A stretch of 45,105 nucleotides of DNA, taken from contig CAMDDX010000015.1 in NCBI GenBank assembly GCA_945893075.1, forward strand, positions 1 to 45,105. The letters are read 5' to 3'. The notes beneath the pieces were generated by a model, which saw nothing but the letters and a program-made list of their open reading frames with translations, searched no databases and was not told the origin of the DNA. This DNA comes from Planctomyces sp. SH-PL62. GTDB taxonomy: Bacteria > Planctomycetota > Planctomycetia > Planctomycetales > Planctomycetaceae. Below, one piece after another: positions 15,856-23,202 of this stretch; the first letter of the stretch is position 1; each line of letters begins with the position of its first letter. The translations under genes were made by a program, and so were the position numbers.

Positions 15856-17526
15856 ATGGAAATGACTCAATCAATGACCCTTTCACGGATGACGTTCTGG
15901 CTGCCACTGTGCCTTGGCGCGGTGGTCTTCGTGAGCGGCTGCGCGCAGACTCGCGCTCGAATCGCGGCCAATCCCGTGCCGACGCAATGGCGAGCCGGAG
16001 GGCGTCAGTCCCCGGACAATCTGAAATCGGAAATCTCAAATAGTCCTCAACTGGTCCGGGGGCTGACGCCCTCCGGCTCACCGGCAATTCAACTTGTCAG
16101 CGATGAGCAACCGGCACCAGTGCCGTCGGCCGATTCCCAGATCGCTCCGCCAGAGCCTACGGAAGTCAGCCCGACTCCGAACGCTGAGCCGTTGCAACTC
16201 GACGACGTGATCGGTTCGGTGATCGCGAGCTATCCGTTGTTGCGGTCGGCGATGCTCGGGCGGAACATCGCGCAGGGGGACTTGCTCGCGGCGAACGGTG
16301 AGTTCGATCTCAAGCTGAAGGCCGACACGCTCAACATGCCGCTGGGTTTCTACGAGAACTACCGGCAATCGGTCGGGGCCGAGCAACCGTTGTTCGGCGG
16401 CGGGTCGGTGTTCGGCGGATATCGGCTCGGGACGGGTAACTTCCCGGAATGGTACGGCGATCGCAGGACAAAACTCGGCGGCGAGTTCAAAGCGGGAGCA
16501 ACGATCCCACTGGCTCAGAACCGCAACATCGACGACCGTCGCGCCGGTGTGTGGCGAAACAATTGGGAAGTGCAATCCGTCGAGCCGGAGATTCAAGCGC
16601 AGCTCATCGAGTTCATCCGCGGCGCGTCGATCACGTATTGGAATTGGGTCGCCGCCGGCCAGAACGTGCGCATCGTCGAAGAGTTGCTCAAGAACGCGAC
16701 CGAACGGAGCGACGGCCTGCGTCGCCGAGCCGAACAAGGAGACATCCCGCCCATCGAAGTGACTGACAACGAACGCCTGATCGTGTCGCGGCAAACCAAG
16801 CTGATCGACGCCCGCCGTAAGTTTCAGCAATCGGCGTACAAGCTGTCGCTATTCCTGCGCGACGAGTCGGGCCAACCGCGCGTCATCGGCGAGTCACACC
16901 TGCCGCGCGAGTTCCCCAAGGCCGTTGATCCGGCGCAACGCGATCTCGACGCCGACATTCAGTCGGCCGTGGCGAGCCGCCCGGAGCTACGAGCGCTCGC
17001 GATCCTGCGCGAACAACTCAATATCGACTACGCCGCCGCTCAGAACTTGTGCCTGCCACAAGTCGATGCGGTGCTTGTTGGCGGACAAGACGTCGGCAAC
17101 CCGGCCGATCCGAAGAAGGACGACAAGTCCGCGTTTGAGCTGGAAGCCGGCTTGATCGCCAGCGTCCCGCTACAACGCCGCAAGGCGCGGGGCAAGTCGC
17201 AGGCCGTCGAGGGCAAACTGGCTCAACTGCAAGCCAAGACGCAGTTCACGCAAGAAAAGATCATCGCCGAAGTGCAGTCGGCAAGTGCCGCACTGAACGC
17301 CGCGTTTGAGCAGCTTGAGCTGGCTCATCAGGCGCTCGACCTCGCCCGCCAAATGGAAACCGCCGAGCGTCGCAAGTTCGACTTGGGCGACAGCAACTTG
17401 CTGTTGGTCAATCTGCGAGAACAAGCCACCGCCGACGCCGCCACGACCGAACTCGAAGCCCGCCTCAACTTCTTCGACGCCCAAGCCGACTACCGCGCCG
17501 CACTCGCCAGCGATGTCGTGCCGTAG
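15856..17526 (+). CDS. TolC-family outer-membrane efflux protein (lipoprotein)
   Basis: The product has 556 residues from ATG 15856, with a lipoprotein signal (LPLCLGAVVFVSGC, Cys as lipidation site). The two TolC-type halves follow (about 120-330 and 340-550), rich in long helices: 'GASITYWNWVAAGQNVRIVE', 'LIDARRKFQQSAYKLSLFL', 'AALNAAFEQLELAHQALDLA'. The conserved 'ESLLR'-type start is 'VIASYPLLRSAMLGRNIAQG'. It should form the outer-membrane exit for the ABC/HlyD pump at 7762-11439. Near the N-terminus, residues ~46-75 are encoded by an inserted palindromic repeat (15992-16079) kept in frame; they fall in the variable linker after the lipidation site, where an insertion is tolerable. Confidence 0.85.
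   Translation: MEMTQSMTLSRMTFWLPLCLGAVVFVSGCAQTRARIAANPVPTQWRAGGRQSPDNLKSEISNSPQLVRGLTPSGSPAIQLVSDEQPAPVPSADSQIAPPEPTEVSPTPNAEPLQLDDVIGSVIASYPLLRSAMLGRNIAQGDLLAANGEFDLKLKADTLNMPLGFYENYRQSVGAEQPLFGGGSVFGGYRLGTGNFPEWYGDRRTKLGGEFKAGATIPLAQNRNIDDRRAGVWRNNWEVQSVEPEIQAQLIEFIRGASITYWNWVAAGQNVRIVEELLKNATERSDGLRRRAEQGDIPPIEVTDNERLIVSRQTKLIDARRKFQQSAYKLSLFLRDESGQPRVIGESHLPREFPKAVDPAQRDLDADIQSAVASRPELRALAILREQLNIDYAAAQNLCLPQVDAVLVGGQDVGNPADPKKDDKSAFELEAGLIASVPLQRRKARGKSQAVEGKLAQLQAKTQFTQEKIIAEVQSASAALNAAFEQLELAHQALDLARQMETAERRKFDLGDSNLLLVNLREQATADAATTELEARLNFFDAQADYRAALASDVVP
15992..16079. repeat. Palindromic element inside the tolC coding sequence
   Basis: The left arm 15992-16017 (GAGCCGGAGGGCGTCAGTCC...) and right arm 16054-16079 (...GGCTGACGCCCTCCGGCTC) are nearly perfect complements around a 36-base centre. 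It is translated without stops as part of the TolC-like protein. A half element of this type is at 9939-9958. This is an in-gene palindrome, comparable in principle to Rickettsia palindromic elements. Confidence 0.85.
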
Positions 17527-17548
17527 AGCGAACGGCAACAGATAAGTA

Positions 17549-17641
17549 ACCCGAAGCGTGAGCGAGGGCGAACGCTTCACGGGGCACGGAATGTGGGATT
17601 CGTCACCTCCTGTAGCTCACGCTTTCGCTCACGCTTCGGGT
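17549..17641. repeat. Palindrome after tolC
   Basis: ACCCGAAGCGTGAGCGA (17549-17565) pairs perfectly with TCGCTCACGCTTCGGGT (17625-17641). It lies just past the tolC-like stop and may form a terminator-like structure, though no U-tract follows. Confidence 0.8.
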
Positions 17642-17667
17642 GACTTGAGTCCTGCCGATCGCCTAAA

Positions 17668-17790
17668 TGAGCCAGTCCAGGCCGCGAGGTGACTTCGATT
17701 TATTGAATGGTTCCACAAAAGACTTTCAATCCGTTGAACTTCAACCGATCGCGTAGGCTTGGCCGACCAACGAGACCAGCGAGCGGCCAG
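17668..17790 (+). promoter_or_regulatory. NhaR-region regulatory element, copy 3 (upstream of the carbonic anhydrase run)
   Basis: It begins with a relic of the first codons of nhaR (TGAGCCAGTCCAGGCCG, cf. 4342-4358; the ATG is now CTG and a stop follows five codons on). It then continues through GACTTCGATTTATTGAATGG, the perfect dyad TTCAA-TCCG-TTGAA at 17725-17738, GCGTAGGCTTGGCCGA and GAGCGGCCAGTA. It therefore derives from the nhaR upstream region and is the likely promoter/operator region of the genes at 18071-22752. Confidence 0.65.
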
Positions 17791-17898
17791 TACGAGCTGC
17801 CGAGGTGATGACGCACCATGGGGGTTTCGGTGTAATCGCTCCCGCTCGCCGGGCACACCAGTCACAGTCGCCCTTCGTTCAACGACGCGAGAAGCATC

Positions 17899-17990
17899 AT
17901 GTTGATTGACGTGCCGGATCGGAACGTGACTTCGCTGCGGAGTCGGACTTGCCGGTGTCGCCGTTCTGGTGACTCGCGGGAAAATCGCCG
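17899..17990 (+). pseudogene. Internally deleted copy of the hpf gene
   Basis: ATG 17899 reads MLIDVPDRNVTS, matching the hpf start MLIDVLDRDVTL. After GTGACTT the sequence jumps to one resembling the hpf 3' end (compare 17927-17970 with 6911-6962, sharing GTGACTTCG and GTGTCGC/ATGTCGC). About 290 bp are missing, probably lost by recombination between two GTGACTT-like sites. The leader 17790-17898 is also homologous to the hpf leader. It is not functional as HPF. Confidence 0.65.
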
Positions 17991-18070
17991 AGCCAGCGGT
18001 CATTGCCGGCCAAGTCACGCATCGGCCCATGTCATTTGATCACACACGGAATTCATCAGGAGAAAAACTT

Positions 18071-18613
18071 ATGCCGTTAAGTCACGTCCAATTTGAGAAT
18101 GATTGTTCTTATCCGCCTCCGCGCGGCACGGTGTTGCTCCTCACCTGTATGGACCTGCGCCTGCTGGATGAGATCATCCAGTTCATGAATCATGACAACC
18201 TGGCCAACAGGTACGACCACGTTGTCTTTGCGGGAGCGGCGTTGGGGGCATTGGGGGCACCCTGTGCGAAATCGGATTTCTCACATTGGAAGAAAACCTT
18301 TTTCGATCACCTCGGTGCCGCGGTCGAACTGCATCGCGTCGAAGATGTCTACATTCTCGAACACCGCAACTGTGGCGCATACCACACCGTGTTCGGGGCG
18401 TGCCGCAATTATGGTGATTCGGAAAAGGAACAAGCGGCCGAAGAAGCCTGTCACCTCAAGTACGCGCAGTTGCTCCAACAGGAAATTGAAGACTGGGCCA
18501 AGCAGCACAACATCAAGTTGCGTGTGACGAAGTTTCTCATGGGCCTTCGCGGTCAGGTTTCGTTGCTATCCGGGCCGAAAGCAAAGACTCAATCCAAGAA
18601 GTCGGCGAAGTAG
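18071..18613 (+). CDS. Beta-class carbonic anhydrase-like protein
   Basis: The 180-residue protein opens at ATG 18071, with AGGAG at 18058-18062. It keeps the beta-carbonic anhydrase zinc site: C26-x-D28-x-R30 in 'LTCMDLRLLDEI', and H98-x-x-C101 in 'ILEHRNCGAYHTVFG'. The Asp-Arg pair that gates the zinc is present. It is shorter than typical beta enzymes and lacks some helices; otherwise the fold ('YDHVVFAGAALGA') agrees. It should interconvert CO2 and HCO3- in the cytoplasm. A SulP transporter starts 108 bases downstream; carbonic anhydrases are known as fusions or neighbours of SulP bicarbonate transporters. Activity is likely but not shown. Confidence 0.8.
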   Translation: MPLSHVQFENDCSYPPPRGTVLLLTCMDLRLLDEIIQFMNHDNLANRYDHVVFAGAALGALGAPCAKSDFSHWKKTFFDHLGAAVELHRVEDVYILEHRNCGAYHTVFGACRNYGDSEKEQAAEEACHLKYAQLLQQEIEDWAKQHNIKLRVTKFLMGLRGQVSLLSGPKAKTQSKKSAK

Positions 18614-18721
18614 GCGGCGGAACTTGGTCGATCGCCGACAGGAAGTCGGCGCTGTGTTGCTGCCGCTGCGGAGCATCGTGCCTGCAGCCTTTCTCATTGG
18701 AAGAGACGAAAGGAACAGATC

Positions 18722-20110
18722 ATGTGGGATCGGCTGAAACTCTTTTTCACTCCGTTCGATGCGCGCTATGAAGACATGACCCGCGCCAACTGGAGGTCGG
18801 TGGTCTGGCGCGACGTCAGCGCGGCCATCATTGTGGCCATGATGGCCATTCCGATGGCGATGGGCTTCGCGATGGCCGCCGGACTGCGGCCGGAACACGG
18901 CATTGTGGCTGGTGCTGTCGCGGGCATCGTGGGCGGGTTGTTCGGCGGCTCCAAATACAATGTCTATGGGCCGGTCGCGGCCCTGATCCCGATGATCGCC
19001 GGGCTGATGGCGAAGTATGCCACTCCCGAAGATCCTTACGCCGGGCACCACTTCCTGGTGCTGATCTGCGTTTGCGCGGGACCGATGCTGCTGTTGATGG
19101 CACTGCTCGGCTGGGGGAAGGTAGGCAATCTGGTGCCGCACTCCATCGTGGTCGGCTTCAGCGTCGGCATTGCGGTCGTCATCGGACTGACGCAACTGGG
19201 CGAAGTCCTCGGTTTGAAGGAAGACGTCCGCGGAAGCTCCCTGGCCATGGTGCAGGGCATTTGGAGGAACCTGCACGAAACCCACTGGGCGGCGTTGTTA
19301 CTGGCCGGGCTGACTTTCTGGATGACCCGCTACTTGCTGAAGGTCTCGATTTTCATCCCCGCGCCGCTGATCGCCATCGGCGTGACAACGTTGTTGTCCG
19401 CGACTCTGTTGGCGAACTCCGGTCTCTCGACGGTCAAGTCGGAGTACGGGGCCATTCCGACACACTTTCTGGCATTGTCCACGCCGGCACTCCCCGCGTC
19501 GGATCTCGCGACGTTGGGGACGTTGGTGTTCTACTCGTTGGCCTTTGCCTTCGTCTGCGGGTTCGAGAGCCTGTTGTGCGCGCGCATGGCGGATCGGCAG
19601 GCCGAGAACCGTGGAACGCCGTATCACCCGGACAAAGAATTTTGGGGACAAGGGCTACTCTTGCTGCTGGTGCCGCTGCTCAACGGCATGCCGCTGTCGG
19701 GTGCTCTGGCCCGCACCTCGACCAAGATCCAAGTGGGCGGGATGACGCCGCTGTGCGAACTCTTGAAGTGCGTTTTCAAACTGCTGCTGGTTTACTTCCT
19801 GGCGAGCTTTCTGGAGCTGATCCCGATGGCGTGCGTCGGTGGCATCCTGCTGTGGGTGGCCTTCAACATGGTCAAGCCGGTAGAGATCCGAAAGATCTGG
19901 AACCTCAATCGGTTCCATGCGTTTCTGATGGTCTACACCTGCGTCATGGTGATTGCGTTCGGTTTCTTGACGGGCGTGCTTTCGGCCACGTTGATTTATG
20001 GCGTGCTCTGCAAATTCCTGGACAAGCCCCCGTCAGGCTTGACCGAATCCGATGAGTTGCGGCCGACAGTGATCCCGTTGGAGCAAGATGCGCGGGCTCT
20101 TTCGGCCTAG
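18722..20110 (+). CDS. SulP-family anion transporter without STAS domain
   Basis: This 462-residue membrane protein of the SLC26/SulP family has the family signatures 'RDVSAAIIVAMMAIPMAMGF', 'YNVYGPVAALIPMI' and 'GQGLLLLLVPLLNGMPLSGA'. About ten to twelve hydrophobic segments end near residue 435, and only ~25 residues follow, so the cytoplasmic STAS domain usual for SulP is missing. Position next to a beta-carbonic anhydrase suggests bicarbonate, as in BicA, but sulfate cannot be excluded from sequence. A palindrome separates it from the stress-protein gene. Confidence 0.85.
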   Translation: MWDRLKLFFTPFDARYEDMTRANWRSVVWRDVSAAIIVAMMAIPMAMGFAMAAGLRPEHGIVAGAVAGIVGGLFGGSKYNVYGPVAALIPMIAGLMAKYATPEDPYAGHHFLVLICVCAGPMLLLMALLGWGKVGNLVPHSIVVGFSVGIAVVIGLTQLGEVLGLKEDVRGSSLAMVQGIWRNLHETHWAALLLAGLTFWMTRYLLKVSIFIPAPLIAIGVTTLLSATLLANSGLSTVKSEYGAIPTHFLALSTPALPASDLATLGTLVFYSLAFAFVCGFESLLCARMADRQAENRGTPYHPDKEFWGQGLLLLLVPLLNGMPLSGALARTSTKIQVGGMTPLCELLKCVFKLLLVYFLASFLELIPMACVGGILLWVAFNMVKPVEIRKIWNLNRFHAFLMVYTCVMVIAFGFLTGVLSATLIYGVLCKFLDKPPSGLTESDELRPTVIPLEQDARALSA

Positions 20111-20129
20111 TAACCTGTCAGACGATTAA

Positions 20130-20195
20130 GTCGCCACGCTCGCCAAGAGCGTGGGTTTTCCACGGATGTCCCACGCTCTTGGCGAGCGTGGCGAC
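20130..20195. repeat. Palindromic repeat, family 1, copy 3
   Basis: GTCGCCACGCTCGCCAAGAG (from 20130) pairs with its complement ending at 20195 with almost no mismatches. It differs from the copies at 631 and 7675 at several stem positions; here both arms agree (CCAAGAG/CTCTTGG). It lies between the SulP gene and the universal stress protein gene. Confidence 0.88.
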
Positions 20196-20209
20196 CCAGA
20201 GACCAAGCC

Positions 20210-21031
20210 ATGATCAAACGCATTCTCGTCGGTTTGGCGGGCACTCCTTATACGCCGGTCGCAATCCAGCGCGCCTTGAAGATTGCGCAGAATCATGAAG
20301 CCGAAGTCACGGGCGTAACGCTGATCGACAAGTCCAGCCTGCTCGACGACCGAGGCGAAACGGCGTGGCAAGTCTTGGAGGGCAGACAACGCTTGACGGA
20401 TGCCGAAAACCGCATCGAACGATCCATCGCCGACTTTCGCGCGGCTTGCGATGAAATGGGAGTGGAACAGTGGCGTCTCGTGCAGGAAACCGAGGCACCG
20501 TTTACCAAACTGATTGAGCTGGCCCGTTACCACGATCTGATGGTGTTCGGGCTGAAGAGCATTTTTGAAAACGACTTCCTGTGCCGGGATCCGGAAGGAT
20601 TGCTGGTCCGCATCGTGGCCGCCGGCGTGCGTCCCTTGATTGCGGTCACGGACAAGTATCGCGCGATCCATCGCGTTCTCATCGCCTACAGTGGTTCGAT
20701 GGAATCCGCGAAGGCGATGAAGCGGTTCGTGCAACTGCGGCTGTTCCCGGAGGCTCAATTGAAGATCGTCACCTGCGAGAAATTCGAAGAGGATGGTCAG
20801 CGCCTGCTCAAAGACGCCGCCGACTACTGCCGCGCCCACGGTTTCTCAGTCGAGTGCCAGATCAGTCCCGATTCTCCGAAGACGTTCCTGCTGGAAGAGG
20901 CGCGTGCCTGGGAGGCCGACCTGATCGTTATGGGGAACAGCGCTCGGAGCGTGCTGATGCGGAAGATTCTGGGCGATACCGTTCTGGCGACGCTCCGTCA
21001 CACGCCGATTCCGCTGTTTCTCGCACAATAA
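20210..21031 (+). CDS. Tandem universal stress protein (UspA family)
   Basis: The 273-residue protein has two Usp-type domains: residues ~1-145 ('MIKRILVGLAGTPYTPVAIQ', degenerate) and ~150-273 ('HRVLIAYSGSMESAKAMKRF'). The second ends in 'DLIVMGNSARSVLMRKILGD', close to the Usp nucleotide-binding G-x2-G-x9-G(S/T) motif though with substitutions, then 'ATLRHTPIPLFL'. Usp proteins bind ATP or AMP and respond to starvation and energy stress. Placed between a SulP transporter and larB, it might sense energy state for transport control, but this is only inferred. Confidence 0.8.
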   Translation: MIKRILVGLAGTPYTPVAIQRALKIAQNHEAEVTGVTLIDKSSLLDDRGETAWQVLEGRQRLTDAENRIERSIADFRAACDEMGVEQWRLVQETEAPFTKLIELARYHDLMVFGLKSIFENDFLCRDPEGLLVRIVAAGVRPLIAVTDKYRAIHRVLIAYSGSMESAKAMKRFVQLRLFPEAQLKIVTCEKFEEDGQRLLKDAADYCRAHGFSVECQISPDSPKTFLLEEARAWEADLIVMGNSARSVLMRKILGDTVLATLRHTPIPLFLAQ

Positions 21032-21069
21032 GGGTTGATCGACAGGGCGAAAGTCTTGCGAACCGCGCC

Positions 21070-21437
21070 ATGCCACTGACCGAACGATTGACACTCACGA
21101 AACCGGACGATTGGCACCTGCATGTGCGCGATGCGGAACTGTTGCGACGGGTTGTGCCCGATAGCGCTCGGCGTTTCGCGCGGGCGATCATCATGCCCAA
21201 TCTGCGGCCGCCGATCACCACCACCGACCTGGCTCGCCAGTATCGCGAGCGGATCCTCGCCGCGGTCCCTGGCGGTCTGAACTTCCAGCCGCTGATGACG
21301 CTGTTTCTGACTGACGAGACATCTCCGGCCGAGATCGCCAAGGCCAAGGCCAGCGGGATGTGGGTGACGATTCCGTGATCCCGTTTCGCGCGGGTGAAAC
21401 CGTCGCTTGGCAATTGGCGGGAGCGGAATCGAAATGA
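21070..21437 (+). pseudogene. pyrC pseudogene (N-terminus joined to C-terminus)
   Basis: ATG 21070 starts a dihydroorotase frame, '[20 protein letters not shown]', intact to about residue 96 ('AEIAKAKASG'). The sequence then jumps to the pyrC C-terminus in another frame ('GDDSVIPFRAGETVAWQLAG' then ESK and TGA at 21435-21437). About 230 codons, including the carboxylated lysine and most metal ligands, are gone. The original TGA overlaps the larB start (ATGA), showing an ancestral pyrC-larB operon. Its sequence is closer to the fragment at 24922 than to the intact pyrC at 13599. Confidence 0.85.
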
Positions 21438-22297
21438 CCACCAAGACACCGATGAGCGACGATCCGCAGGAGGATCACACCACCAAGTTGCGGGCCATGT
21501 TGCACGCCTTGCAGGTGGGCGAGATTGACGTGAACCATGTGCTCGGTGAGCTAACCGACCTGCCGTTCGCTGACTTGGGTTACGCGACCGTGGACCATCA
21601 CCGGGTTCTGCGGCAAGGCGTAGCGGAGGTGATTTTCGGCTCCGGGAAGACCGCCGAACAAGTGGTGGGGATCGCGCGCGAACTCATTCGCAAAGGCCAG
21701 AACTTGTTGGCCACGCGCATTGATGCCGTGCAGGCGGATTCGATTCTCCAGCAAATTGAGGCCGCGCGGTACATGCCCGCGGCGCGCGTGGTCACCATCG
21801 AGCAGTTTCCCGTAACAATGCGGCCCGTCGGTGCGGTCGTGCTGGTCTGCGCGGGAACCGCGGACCTCCCCGTCGCCGAGGAATGCGCTGAGTCGCTGCG
21901 AATGTTTGGTGTGCCTTTCGAGCGGTTGTACGACGTCGGAGTCGCGGGACTGCATCGCCTGTTGGCCAAGCGAGCGGCCTTCGACCGCGCGGCGGTGGCC
22001 ATCGTCGTGGCCGGAATGGAAGGAGCGCTCCCCAGCGTCGTGGGTGGTTTGGTGTCGATTCCCGTGATTGCCGTCCCCACCTCCGTCGGTTACGGGGCCG
22101 GAGCCGGAGGCTTCGCCGCGCTGTTCGGGATGCTGACCAGTTGCGCCGCGGGGGTAACCGTCTGCAACATCGACAATGGTTTCGGTGCCGCCTTCGCGGC
22201 GCTACGAATCCTGAATTCCGTTTCGGATTTCACAGCGCAACACAAGTCCGCCACCGGCGCGGAACCTGGCCGCGCCGGCCAGGCGGAAGCGACGTAA
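21434..22297 (+). CDS. larB: LarB-family protein, copy 2
   Basis: A 287-residue paralogue of the LarB at 12805, with the same blocks: 'LPFADLGYATVDHHRVLRQG', 'VIFGSGKTAEQVVGIARE', 'CAGTADLPVAEECAESLRM', 'VVAGMEGALPSVVGGLVS' and 'NIDNGFGAAFAALRIL'. It has a longer, polar N-terminus and a ~20-residue C-terminal tail. ATG 21434 overlaps the relic pyrC stop. The motif-rich carboxylase domain is intact, so it is probably active. Two LarB copies, each next to bicarbonate transport genes and pyrC sequences, suggest a duplicated unit. Whether both serve nickel-pincer synthesis is not known; no larC or larE is in the window. Confidence 0.85.
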   Translation: MTTKTPMSDDPQEDHTTKLRAMLHALQVGEIDVNHVLGELTDLPFADLGYATVDHHRVLRQGVAEVIFGSGKTAEQVVGIARELIRKGQNLLATRIDAVQADSILQQIEAARYMPAARVVTIEQFPVTMRPVGAVVLVCAGTADLPVAEECAESLRMFGVPFERLYDVGVAGLHRLLAKRAAFDRAAVAIVVAGMEGALPSVVGGLVSIPVIAVPTSVGYGAGAGGFAALFGMLTSCAAGVTVCNIDNGFGAAFAALRILNSVSDFTAQHKSATGAEPGRAGQAEAT

Positions 22298-22380
22298 GGC
22301 GGAGACTCGTACCTGTCGCCGAAGTCGTGAGGTTCACCAACGAACTAACAAAGGATCAAAAGTTGAATACGAACAATCGG

Positions 22381-22752
22381 ATGAACGCGGTCAGTGAAGG
22401 ACCAAGTGCCGCCACATCGACGGCATCGCCATTGCCTGCTGCGGGCTTGGTACAGCTTCTTGACCGCGACGAACGGCACTTGGAAATTCGCTATTACGAC
22501 ATTGCCGAAGCGTATCGGAGTTGGCTCTTGCCGCGCGACGACGCACAGGACTTGGTCCGCTGGTGGATCGAGCAGGGAGTCCATCAAACACTGCGGACTG
22601 GACTGTTGCCCGAGCAGAAGTTTGGCCGGATCTTTGTGTCACTCTTGAGCCAATCACAGATCTATTGCCGAGGTTCCAATCCACTGGGTTCTCCGAAGGT
22701 CACTGGGTATCAGTTTCCGCGCGCCGTCGTGGAAGCGCTCGCCATCGTCTAA
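22381..22752 (+). CDS. Hypothetical protein
   Basis: A 123-residue protein from ATG 22381; a TTG at 22363 with AAGGA (22351-22355) is a good alternative start, adding six residues. I recognise no domain. The N-terminus is low in order (Ser/Ala/Pro). The rest is compact and mixed ('LLDRDERHLEIRYYDIAEAY', 'DDAQDLVRWWIEQGVHQTLR', 'YQFPRAVVEALAIV'), with no membrane segment or signal peptide. It follows larB copy 2 on the same strand and precedes the SulP-STAS region, so a link to inorganic-carbon handling is possible. Its codon use resembles its neighbours. Confidence 0.55.
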   Translation: MNAVSEGPSAATSTASPLPAAGLVQLLDRDERHLEIRYYDIAEAYRSWLLPRDDAQDLVRWWIEQGVHQTLRTGLLPEQKFGRIFVSLLSQSQIYCRGSNPLGSPKVTGYQFPRAVVEALAIV

Positions 22753-22825
22753 TTCAATTAGCGTGGGAAGCACCTCAGAAACCAGCGGCGTCGAGGGCGT
22801 CCCCGTGATCACCCAGGCCACGGTG

Positions 22826-22909
22826 AAACACTCTGCAACTGCCGTGATGGAGGCGATGATGTTCCCGGTGCTCGGCGATCTCGGCAGCGACTTTGCTGGC
22901 CCAGTTTGA
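22826..22909 (+). pseudogene. Relic of a SulP transporter gene
   Basis: The stretch around 22867-22900 (CTCGGCGATCTCGGCAGCG then ACTTTGCTGGCCC) matches 23943-23976 inside the SulP-STAS gene nearly base for base, with weaker similarity just before it. Translated it reads 'VLGDLGSDFAGP' against 'TLGDLGSAFAGP'. A stop follows. It is the remains of a second transporter copy. Other parts of 22753-23202 hold only a palindrome and no gene I can support. Confidence 0.6.
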
Positions 22910-22977
22910 TGACCCGCGACCACGGTTAGCGATGGGAACTATGCGGCGGCGAAGACATTTGATCGACAGCGCTCGAC

Positions 22978-23152
22978 CCTGGAGTGCGGTGGCTCGACAC
23001 CCCCCTCCATTCGCTTGAAATAACGACATTCAATGTCCCAATAACCAATAACCATCGTCACGATAGCCGGCTGAGTGACTGCCGCTTTCTTGGCGATCAA
23101 CGTCCTCATTCCAACTGAAGGGAGGGCTGCGTCGAGCCGCAGCACTCCAGGG
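22978..23152. repeat. Widely spaced inverted repeat before the SulP-STAS gene
   Basis: CCCTGGAGTGCGGTGGCTCG (from 22978) pairs with the arm 23131-23152 (GTCGAGCCGCAGCACTCCAG...), with about 130 bases between them. It is probably a REP-type element that has been split by, or surrounds, inserted DNA. It lies ~50 bp before the SulP-STAS start, so it is in the promoter or leader region. Confidence 0.7.
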
Positions 23153-23202
23153 CGGTCGGAACAGCGTGTTTCTGAATTCGAGATACCGGAAGGGGCACAA
23201 TC

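Noticed and set aside
17549-17641. Rho-independent terminator after tolC
   Set aside because: There is a strong inverted repeat, but the loop is ~59 bases and no T-run follows, so it is classed as a REP-like repeat.
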